From: Hedera helix
Taxonomy: Eukaryota > Streptophyta > Magnoliopsida > Apiales > Araliaceae
DNA: 64,000 nt
Direction: 5' to 3'
Assembly (NCBI GenBank): GCA_947179155.2
Contig: OX359264.1
Location: 7,455,501 to 7,519,500, forward strand
Below the pieces are notes generated by a model, which was not told where the DNA came from, made no database searches, and saw only the letters and a program-made list of their open reading frames with translations. Made by a program: the position numbers and the translations under genes. Shown piece by piece: positions 37,447 to 47,627 of the stretch; position 1 is the stretch's first letter; each line of letters begins with the position of its first letter.

Positions 37447-40400
37447 TGTGGCACCCCCAAATCTGGGCCCACACAACCCAAACTTGAGTTGTCAAAAGAC
37501 TACAACAAAATTATTACAAGGTAGAATAACGTTCAACAATACAGTGTATAATAATACACAACTAAGTTTTCACTATTATTATCACACTATTTTACAACAC
37601 GTGAAGACTACGATAGTTATCCCGCGGACTCTCACTCCATTTCCCGGCTAGACCCAGCTACGTTCTCATCTCCTGTTGAAAAACAATGGAACAAAAAAAA
37701 GGGCGAGCTCAAATAGCCCAGTAAAAAATATCATGACTAAGATAATGACGAATAAATTATCATTACTCTTCAACAGTTGAGTTCTTGATAGAATACAATA
37801 GACTGTAAGGTTTATATCAAAAATTGCAGTTAACTTCTTAAACAATGTTCAGATCAATAATAGCAGCGGAATGAGCAATCTATTATAAGAATAATGTAGA
37901 CTATAATGTCCACTCGCTTCTTTTTTTAGGAAAAACATCATCAACTTTTATCATCTGAAATACCATTAGTCAAGATAATACAAATTCAAAGTTTCTGGTC
38001 ATAATCATGCAGATCACCAGTTCATCTTTGCACTACAGGCCAAAGATATTCAATATAACACCAACGGTTATGATTATACCAGATTCAGCATTTGGTCATT
38101 ATCATACCAAACAACAGTTCATCTTTGCACTACGGGTCAAAGATATTCAATATAACACCAACGGTCATGATAATACCAGATTCAGCCTTTGGTCATAATC
38201 ATACCAAACAACAGTTCATCTTTGCACTACGGGTCAAAGAGAACATTTACCACGTGCCATAAAAGACACCGAACAGATGTATTGCCTTTAACCTATTATA
38301 TCGCCTTTAATCTATCATCTGTTCAACAATTATATCGCATTTGTGCCCCCGACCACAGATATTCACAACATCTTGATTCTTGATGATTAATACAAATAAC
38401 AGTGATACAAATGATGAACAGAAGAAACAGGATAAATAATAAGTATCGAAAATTTACTTTGTGCATATTCAAATAATGTCCAAATTGTCAACATGATGTG
38501 GAGTGAAATTTAAAAATGATATTCAAGATCTACAATTCAGAATAATGGTTACAGTTCAATAGAAAGGTTCAGAAAATAGGAAGGTTCAGTTGAAATAATG
38601 AAGTTCAACTATTATGGTACATATAATATTTTTAGGAATTATAGAAGCAATAGTTCCATAATAAGTTTCGATTTAGGAGAATGAAAGAAAATAATATCCC
38701 TTACCGTAGCAGGTTTGATTAACAAAAGGTGAAGGAAATTAATATCCCTTACCATAGTAAGTTTGAATAATGGAAGACGAAAAATATGGTATCCCTTATG
38801 AGTATATAGAAAAATAATATCACTTACGAATATGAAAGAAAATGATATTACAAACGAATATGAAATAAAAGTGTCATGTGATAATTCGTGTAGACAAATT
38901 ATTTCCACAAGAGACAAATAAGAAATAAATACAAAGGGTTATTCACCAACTGGCGGTAGTCCGCACAGTAAGTTTATTCCCACAATTTAATAGAATTTGA
39001 ATACAAAGAGTTATTCACCAAACAGGCGGTAATCCGAGCCGTAAGGTTATTCTCAGAGATTAATAAGGAATGAATACAAAAGGTTAATCACCAACAGACG
39101 GTAATCCGCGCCGTTAGGTTATTCCCACAATTTAATACATGGAAATAAATGACATAAGAAAGAAATAATATTATTTTCGAGAATCAAATAATGATAATCC
39201 CTTTCAGTAAGAAAGAAAATAATATCCATTTATGATGATAAAAAGAATGATACCCCTTACCGTAATCAATTTGAGAGTGTGAAAAAAATGATATTCCTTA
39301 CCTTAACACGTGACTGGATATTAATTTAAATGTGGTTGATCAACCTATATATTTATAATAAAATTAGTAATTACCACATATAAATTTCAAAGTGTATGAT
39401 AACTCGTATAATATGAATTATCAAAATTATATATATTTAACAAAATTTTTGTAGTATAATATAATTACTTTAAAGTAGTTTTTAAAATAATATTTCAAAA
39501 TAAATATTCCAAAGAAAACTTTTAAAAATGAATCTTCTTAAAGAAGAGTCTTCTAAATGAAGATTTGTGACTACCGCGAAAAATAGAAATTTATGAAATT
39601 ACTACACTTTAATAAAAGACTTACTTGAAAAATTCCTGCACTTCTTTTGACTTTCAAACACTTAAGATAACCTTACTATTCTCAGAGAAAAATCATAAAA
39701 TTCTTATAAAAAAAATTTATGTTTTAGGTGTAATTTTTCTATTCAGTTGAGCAAGCTATTTATAAGAGAAAAAATGTTACTATGCGCGGTAGGTGAACTG
39801 GCGTGATACACGCCAGCTGAGAAATAAACAAAGGCTACAGCAGCCTCTGCTTCACCAACTTTTCTCCAGCAAAAGAAAACTCACATTTTTCATTTCTCAT
39901 GTGGGCCCCACAGTGGGTCCACATACTATTCACGTTACTATTCATATAAAATAATAATTTATTTTTTTATTATTTTTTTTATATATATATATTTTTCCCG
40001 TGGGTCCTGCATTTAAAATAAAATAATGCTACAACAATAATTCAACAATAATGTAATAAAGAAGTTATAGATTATTATTAATTTAATAATATAAATTACA
40101 GTGTATTTGCTACTGTGACAATTATTAAGTCCAATAATTTTAAACTACAGTGCACCAACAATTATTAAGTCAATGATATGAAATACAGTGTAATGACAAT
40201 TATTGAATAAATAATGCAAAATACTGTGTAGCAACAATTATTGAATTAATAACATAAAATATTATGAAGTGACAATTATTGATGAAATGATGCGCAACAG
40301 TTACGGTGTCAATTATCAGACCAATAATATGAGGCACTATGCAATACCGTGTGCTACTGTAGAATACCGTGTGCTACAGTGAAATATCATAAATTACCGT

Positions 40401-40709
40401 ATGCTACTATTATTTTATCACCGGTATTTTAACAGTTAACACCGTTGACTATTTTTATTTAGAAAGGTTACTTTTGTCGTTTTCTATATTCGACAAATAT
40501 TCCGTTGTGGGGTCCACCAATAATTAGTTATTTTGGCGCCGTCGTACGACCCGAATATTCCCCGACAAAACAAATATTGTCCGACAAAATAAAATTTGCA
40601 TATAACATCCTTAACTTTCAATTTCGTCAATTTAACCACTTACTGTTTTATGAAAAATATATATGAAGAAAAATTATATTTTATATTTCATAAAATTCGG
40701 GGTCTTACA
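37447..40709 (-). mobile_element. Solo LTR (3263 bp) inserted in the right palindrome arm
   Basis: On the plus strand it begins TGTGGCACC and ends GTCTTACA. The 5-bp duplication GTTTA flanks it (37442-37446 and 40710-40714). Removing it rejoins arm sequence that matches the left arm at about 30260-30280. On the minus strand it starts TGTAAGACCCCG, and it shares many blocks with the gypsy LTR at 15601-18209, for example the 'gtcgtacg' region near 40540 and the 'ggtatcattt' phrases near 38680-39300. The two are relatives, and this one is longer. No internal region remains, as after LTR-LTR recombination. A TATA-like 'tttataagag' lies near 39760. Confidence 0.9.
38010..38236. repeat. 97-bp tandem repeat in the solo LTR
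   Basis: 'ttcatctttgcactac' recurs at 38021, 38118 and 38215, with the intervening 'aaagatattcaatataacac' repeated twice. About 2.4 copies. Confidence 0.88.
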
Positions 40710-40730
40710 GTTTATAGCTCTGATACCAAC

Positions 40731-42970
40731 TGTAACTCCCCCAAAATCCCCGCACTTGCTATGCGGCAGACCATGTGCGTTAATTTCATACATCTATCAA
40801 CTTAACCAACGATCTCATAATCATATTGGTTGAATTAGTCTTATTTTAGACTATACATTAAAAAAAAATCTTAACTTTGTCCCTAAATCTTAACTTGATA
40901 TCGATCTCAATATTTATACAAGTATCAACTTGTATTTCATTCGTATAAATGGATAATACCATATATAACGGTCCCATTTTAACCTTAAGATTTAAATATT
41001 CTATAACTTTACATGTTCCAATATCCACGTCATTAAATCATTAGGACGACTCTTGGGAACAGAGAATCTCGCGGTGAATGTTTGTATCTTCACCCGTAAT
41101 AAATGTTTGCATCTTTATCCGTGACAAATGGTTGTATATTTGTCTGGTGCAAAATTCTCTTTCCGTGCAGAACATTACCCAACTAGTTAAAACCCTCATT
41201 CGAAACATATTTGTTTATAGTGATATCTTTTCATATTAATAATCATACTTATCCGACATTCAGAATAGTAATAACGAGTTATACCTGGGTCCGAGGAACC
41301 TTAACAATGGATTTGACCAGTCAACATCGCTTAATCCTGTCTCGGATGTACAACACTCACAAGTTATTTATTGATCCTCATTCAGATAAATAAATTATTA
41401 TCAATATTATGTTAAGTCTTAACATTTCTAAGTTATATCAAAATAAAGACATAACAACATTCTGATGATAATAATTTATATCATTTATTTAATATTCGAT
41501 TACATGTTTGTTTGTTCGTATTACAACAGTCATGATTGAACTTTCTTTGAACCAATTGGTAAAACATGATACCTCAAGCATTAATTTGTTAAAATAACAT
41601 GTTCTAACACTCAATAACACTTGATAACATAAAAATAACAAAATTATAAACCTACTTATGTAAGATTTCATGACTTTCACTCAAGAACACGAAGAACGAT
41701 AAGAAAAATCGAACATCGTAACGGCTTGTGTTTTGAGCTTTTTAACTAAATACTTGAAATGAAATAGACATTATAACTACTTATAATGTTGATTTCACTA
41801 CTCTATACATAAAATAAATTGAGCATTGTAGCTATTCACATTTACTCTACAAATTGAAAATTTTCATAATAACAACTAGAGATTACCTCTTGGAGTGCAA
41901 GCTTTGACAACAATTTGTGCAAGGCTTCAATACTCATCAACAAGATAAATCTAACAATATATCTCTCTAGCTTTGTTGCTCTAATTTAGTTGGTGAATTG
42001 GTAAAGATTATGAAGAGTGAATGCTCCAATTTATAGGATTTTCCAAGTTAGGGTAAAATGGTAAAAATAGCAACCAAGCTTTGGCTCCAAGTTTGGCTTG
42101 ATTTTAACTGTGGCTCCAAGTTTGGCTTCAAGTTTAGCTTCTACTTTGGCTCCATGTTTGGCTCCAACTTTGGCTCCAAGTTTGGTTGGGCTCCAACTTT
42201 AACTCCAAGTTTGGTTTATACTTTGGCTCCAACTTTGGCTTAGCTTAGGCTTTAACTTTATCTACTAATTAGAGTTAACAACTAACTCAACATTGGTTAA
42301 TTCTTTACTAAAGCTAGCAACTTGATTGGTTGATTAGTTTCTTAATTCACCAATTAAACTTATTAAGTTAATCTTAATTTTAACTAACCTTAATCTTAAT
42401 CAAGTATACATGTCACATAGTTGACTTTTACTATTCACAGTTGACTTTTTCGTATTTATAGCGTATAATTTTCGTATTATTTTCGTATTCTACTCGTATA
42501 ATTTTTGTATTATACGCATATATGTGAATAGTAATTTTCTAGGGTTTAGGGTTTAACCCTTAGGGTTGAACCTTTAGGATTTTTAGGTTTAGGGTTTAGG
42601 TTTTAATATTTTCTAAGTTTAACCAAACCCTAATTTAGGTTTTTCAAACCCTATAATTAGGTTTTTAGCTTTTAACCTTTAAATAACTTTTCGATTTTAA
42701 TAGGTGTTAAGGTTAATTACTTGAATCGAAACACGAAATCCTACACATAGATAAATCACATAACACATTTAAAGCTCAATAGAAGCTTTACTAATCACAT
42801 AACACATAGTTTAGGTTAAAAGTTTAACCTACTGCTATATACGATCGTATTTTTGAGTCGTATATATTTTTTAAAATAGCTCAAGGTCTTGAGTAATCGT
42901 TCTTAGGTTTTTAAATTGACAACCTTTTCAGGTCTTGTCAGATCATTTTAAAAATATTTGGGATATTACA
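40731..42970 (-). repeat. Family A LTR, right arm (2240 bp)
   Basis: On the minus strand it starts TGTAATATCCC at 42970 and ends GGGGGAGTTACA at 40731. It keeps about 300 bp near its start (about 42600-42930) that the left arm lacks. It lacks about 800 bp present in the left arm (about 28641-29449), with the breakpoint near 41533. The minisatellite counterpart is at 42066-42243. Confidence 0.85.
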
Positions 42971-42975
42971 TATAA

Positions 42976-44257
42976 TATTATCCCATAATTCAACACAAAT
43001 ATAAATATGATTTTAATATATATAATAGATTTCTTATGTAATAATGAAATAGTATATATGGTTATCCATCGTCCGTTACCAATGCCTTTCAATTAAAGTT
43101 TCTAATTTTTATTCCACATTGACCAATGATTTCTGAGTTGTTATTTATCGAATTATATATGACATTATCTTTCAACACAAATATAATTATTCCATAATTG
43201 ATTTATTAATATATTTATCCAATAGTCTATTTTTTGAATATTATCTCATAAAAATATGAAAATAACCACAAATATAAATCTAATTTTTACATAATTGCAT
43301 ATAACTCTCACAATTTTTTTTTGAAGTTTTTGAAAGCTAATTTTTAAATAAATTATCCCATAATTGCATATAACTCTCATGCATAAAAATTTGTAATTAT
43401 CTAATAATTTAATTTTTTAAAATTTTTTACAGCTAATTCTCACACAATAAATAAATAAATAATATTATCCCATAATTCAACACAAATATAAATATGATTT
43501 TAGTATATATAATAGATTCTCACAAAAAAAATATGTATTTTTTTTAATTTTTTGTGTGAGTATGAAATTAAAAAATTGTAAATGTAAAATTATCACATAA
43601 TTGAAAATAACTCTAACACAATAATTTTTTGAATTTTTTTTAATATTATCCCATAATTGCATATAAACTCTCACACATAAAAATATGTAATTATCCAAAA
43701 AAAATAAAATGATATATTCAATAATTTGAATTTTAAATTTTTTTATTTATAAATAATTTTCAGCCATAAAAAAATATAACATTGTCCCATAAATATGTCA
43801 CGCATACAAATCTAAACTGATATTATATCAAAAAATTACAGCAATTTCAAATTAATATTATCTAATAATTTGGTTTTTGAATTGTTTTATTATCTTATTT
43901 TTGCAGATAACTCTGACACATAAATATGTAATATTATGCAATAATTTGAATTTTTAATTTTTTTACAAATAATTCTCAGGAAAAAAAAAATAAGTAATAT
44001 TATCCAATAATTGGGCTTTTGAACTTTATTTACAGAAAATTTTCATGCATAATTTTTTTTTTAAAATTCCTTAATCACACAAAAAACATAACATTATCCC
44101 ATAAATATAAATCTAAACTGATATTATATCTCCAAATTACATCAATTCTAAATTAATATTATATTCCACAATTCTAATTTGATATTATCTTAAATTGATA
44201 AATAATTAATTTAAATAATTTTTAATTATATATATATTTTTAATAAAATAAATAAAT
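42976..44257. repeat. Helitron body right of the palindrome: repeat remainder and degenerate units
   Basis: The interrupted 484-bp unit continues from 42976. The next unit starts at 43197, in phase with the left units once the inserted 15,482 bp are removed (spacing 488). From about 43530 on, the repeat phrases ('cataattgcatataactctc', 'aatatgtaattatcc') become shorter and degenerate. No gene is present. Confidence 0.78.
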
Positions 44258-44303
44258 CCGCGACAATGCGCGGGTTATCTGCGGAGTTGTTTTTACTTTC
44301 TAG
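44258..44303. other. Helitron 3' terminus with hairpin
   Basis: Hairpin arms CCGCG (44258-44262) and CGCGG (44269-44273), then 30 bases to CTAG at 44300-44303 followed by T. The hairpin is convincing. The spacing to CTAG is longer than usual, so the exact terminus could be mis-set or mutated. Confidence 0.6.
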
Positions 44304-44885
44304 TACATATAAAAATTCCACTCCTGTTCTGAACTACATGCCTACGCTACTTTCTCCCACAAATACTAAAATTATTAAATAACTAAAATAAATGAACAAA
44401 ACAACAAATGAGAAAAAAGTAGAGAAACCAGCCAAAAAGATGTTAGACCAAATAAGTCTGCATGCACATATACAATACCGTTGCCCGGGTATAATCTAAA
44501 ATTCATTTTTATCTTCAATAGTTAGACTAAATATAGTATAGGACTATATTTTAAATATTAAAAAAATTAAATTTATGAACTTGATAATTCATGAACTATA
44601 ATTTTAATTATATTTAAATGAGATAGTAGAAAGATGATTAATTTTTTTTTGAATTTATTGATTATTTTAATCTTTTTATATTATAATCCACGGAATAATT
44701 TATCTGCTAGAAAAATTAAAGACTAAAAAATATTTGCTGATGTCATATGAATTAAATATAGTCCATGAGATAATCTAACTGTTAGAGATACTCTAAAAAT
44801 CCAAGATAAGTACCGACTTAAACAATAGCTATAAAATAGTAAACATGAAAACCCAAAAAGCAACATAAGCTTCAATAGGCAACAC
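44304..44885. other. Intergenic spacer right of the Helitron
   Basis: About 580 AT-rich bases. It was checked for the missing RPL24 first exon on the minus strand and none was found. Nothing else is recognisable. Confidence 0.5.
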
Positions 44886-45385
44886 TAAGGTGCACAACGG
44901 TCGGTTTGGAAAGTAAAAAAATAACCAAATTATTTAAGTCGGTTAAAAAAATTAAAAATTAAAATCACCCAAATTTTTACTCCGTAATCGGTTATCGGTT
45001 AAATCGTTAATTAAAACTTAAGGATAAAAGATAGAATTAGTATGTCACCAAATTTTAAAATAAGGTATTGTTGAATAACAGAGAATTGGGTAAACAACTG
45101 CTAATATTTACTCTCTCCGTTCTGCAAATCCATCACAAAAAAGACATATAATAAATATATAAAATAAATAATTATTAGAAAAATATATATATATTATATT
45201 ATAATATTAAGGCGTTCCGCCGATTTTGGTTTTTGAATTAACCAAACCAAAACCGACTGATTTAGTTTCGATTTTTCAGTTTTATCAGTTTCGACTTTTT
45301 GGTTTTATGATTTTCGATTTGATTTATTAACGGTTTGATTTGATGCGGTCGATTTTCGATTATTTTTGATTTTGTATGCGCCCTG
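44886..45385. mobile_element. hAT-like MITE, 500 bp
   Basis: It begins TAAGGTGCACAACGGTCGG and ends with the inverted-type sequence GATTTTGTATGCGCCCTG, followed by near-identical 8-bp flanks GGCAACAC (44878-44885) and GCCAACAC (45386-45393). The interior repeats 'ttcggttttggtt'-like phrases common in plant hAT MITEs that start with a GGTGTGCAC-type end. The termini match imperfectly, so the element is old. Confidence 0.55.
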
Positions 45386-45393
45386 GCCAACAC

Positions 45394-47627
45394 TAAGGAG
45401 GAGGATTACAACAATGCACCTTACACAAACACTCAAGCAAGCTGGAATATATGAATACCATTTCAAAGGCACTACAAATGCCCATGACATGGAATTATAA
45501 ATATTAACAAAGTTTCATTAAAGTGAGAAAACTATAACAGACCTATAATTCGTTCCCTGGATTTCATTTTCTCTGTCTTTTTTCTCAAATAGATGAAAAT
45601 GTCACAAGAAAATTGCAATATTACACCAAAAATGTAGAAATGCCCTATTTATTAAATACAAACAACTCTATCGTTACTTTACTGTGATAAATAGAAAAAA
45701 AATTAAAAAAAAGAGGGTATGATAAGCCACATCCCACAATGACATTCAAATCACAGCTCCAGAGATTCTCTACATAGTAAAGGCCGAAAAATAAATGGAG
45801 TCCTTCTCCGGTGATTGAAAATGGCGACCGGTCGTCACACTCTTTCTCAATTTTTGAGATCGGTGGGATTAGGTGTAGGGTCAACAATCAATTCAGGATT
45901 TTTTTATACTGTCGGTTGGCCCATTATTTTTCAAATAAACTAGTTTTTCAAGTTTCTTTAAAGAAGAAACTATCTATAGGTTTTCGAGATCTACAATCTA
46001 ATAAGCAACCATTTCAAACGAGCATGATTGAGACGCTAAATCAGCACATACAATCAATAAGCTAAAAATCCAATAATAATATACTATCGATATACATATT
46101 TCCATCAAGTATCAATGGAAACTAAATCATTTTTCAGCGCAGATAAACAAATCAATAGAAATGCATTAACATTTATATATACGCAGCGTATATAGGGGGA
46201 GAAATATAGAGGAGAGGCGTACTTGAGAACCATACCGTTTGACCACTGAAAATTCGAGGTGAAATTATGACTTCCAAGTTCCAACTCTTTAGAAAGTGGG
46301 GTGGGTTATGGGCTGCTTAAATAAATATGGCCACTAAGCCCAAATGGCCAAAATACAAATAGATGAGGGTAAAATTGAGAGCCAATGGGCTGGATCACCT
46401 ATAAAGTATTGCAATATTGAGTCTATCAAATTGGAATGGACCTGAGCCTTTTCTAAAAAAGGCACCTTGGTAGTAAAGTTTTGAGAAAATTTTGAAAGCA
46501 TAGGAAGTGTTTGGTGGACTGGTTCTATTTCCTAGCTGGGACTTTTTCTTCTCCTTGTTTTTTAAGCCCAAAATGTCAAGGGGTGAATTTGGACATATTA
46601 TAAAAAATGGTTAACTCCGTCTATGAACTTTTTACATCAAAATTTGAATGATTTAATAGATTGGTATAACTTCTTTGCAATGTTTATAGCCTCTTTTTAT
46701 ATAAACCCGTTTATTCATCTTTCCAAATTTGGAGTTAATTAACTTGTTTGTTGAAAAAGGTCATAGAGAATTTTTTTTGACAAAATAATAAATAATATAT
46801 ATAATTGGTCATTTTACGAAGATACAATATAATTGAACGTGATACTTATAGGTCTCAATACCTTAATTTTAACTACTAAACAAAGATATCATCGACTTTA
46901 ACTAAGACTTAAAATGAATTTATAACAAATTTCAAATTTTATAATTTAATTTTTCATATCAAAATAGAACTTTTTTTTTGTGAAATGGAGCAACTCTGTT
47001 GACCTATTTTCATTTTTGGTAAATCTTCTCCTTATTCCTCTCCTTCAAATGTTTGTGGTTTTTATGTAGCGTGAATTGCATGGAATTCAAAGTACCAAGA
47101 CAAGATCAATCAACCACACTGACTTCATAGTTTTCACAAATTGCCCAACTCAAATAATTTCCAATAAAGTTGGATTGAGTTCAGGTTTTCATACTAACTG
47201 AACACATAAAATTTCATCCTATAATAAAAATTCCAAAAAATAAAATAAAATTTACATATGATGTCCCGTTGGCCATCACATTTGGGGGGCTATCTTATTA
47301 ACATTGAAAATCCTGTTTGCAATATTTAACCCATACAATATGAAGTATAGAGTTAAAGGGCACTACAGGCTGCCTTCAGTTTTATATGCAAATTTCTTTT
47401 CTTTGTCTAGCTGGAGAAAAAACCTTCATCATATTTTCACTTCGAGGTCTAGGTTACATTCCTCAATGATCCACAAGCTCATAGTTAAGCCACTCATGTT
47501 TGAAAGAGTTCACTGGGATTACTTAACAAAAGCTGCAAATTAAACCAAAAAGACATGTTTTCATTGAAGATCTTGCTAAATGAGAAGGGCCCCAACATAA
47601 CCTAATCTTAATCTTTTTTGTCTTTGC
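45394..47627. other. Intergenic region between the hAT MITE and RFC2
   Basis: About 2.2 kb with no gene recognised. A 40-codon frame at 45821-45943 (MATGRHTLSQFLRSVG...) follows a better ATG context than most, but has no family resemblance, length or splice support. The last 100 bases before 47628 are the RFC2 3' UTR side. Confidence 0.45.

Larger units (their letters stand above)
27494..42970. mobile_element. Giant palindromic retroelement composite with 5-bp TSD
   Basis: An inverted repeat with arms 27494-33843 and 33854-42970 and a 10-nt spacer. In order, each arm has a family A LTR, PBS, ~0.6-kb internal part, a Tat/Ogre-like LTR, its PBS and the start of gag. The right arm also contains a later solo LTR. 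Both outer ends are TGTAATATCCC, the start of the LTR. TATAA flanks the unit (27489-27493 and 42971-42975). Joining the flanks with one TATAA restores the sequence of the neighbouring Helitron repeat unit (compare about 26512-26535). This fits insertion of the whole palindrome as one event. The arms differ by substitutions and unshared deletions, so the structure is real and old. No complete protein gene is present. Confidence 0.85.
26141..44303. mobile_element. Non-autonomous Helitron carrying a nested 15.5-kb palindrome
   Basis: The 5' end TCTATCTATTATCTATT follows an A, and the 3' end CTAG precedes a T, as Helitrons insert between A and T. A hairpin CCGCG-acaatg-CGCGG stands at 44258-44273, about 30 bases before the end, somewhat further than the usual 10-12. 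Early sequence 'atgacacttgtcaacctgtcc' also resembles plant Helitron 5' regions. Without the insertion and its duplicated TATAA, the element is about 2.7 kb. Its body is a ~484-bp tandem repeat and degenerate AT-rich sequence. No Rep/helicase gene is present. The exact 3' base is less certain than the 5' one. Confidence 0.72.

Noticed and set aside
27494..42970. Interpreting the palindrome as a foldback or TIR DNA transposon
   Set aside because: The arm ends are true LTRs: short TG..CA termini at both LTR ends, PBS next to the inner end, TATA box inside. A second LTR with PBS and gag start follows. A DNA transposon would not contain these in order.
27494..42970. Palindrome as an assembly artefact
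   Set aside because: The arms differ by many substitutions, by unshared deletions of about 300 and 800 bp, and by a 3.3-kb solo LTR present in one arm only. A mirrored assembly error would give identical arms.
45821..45943. 40-codon frame MATGRHTLSQFLRSVG... in the RFC2 downstream intergenic region
   Set aside because: Too short, no homologue recalled, no supporting splice or polyadenylation context. It could be revisited with RNA data.
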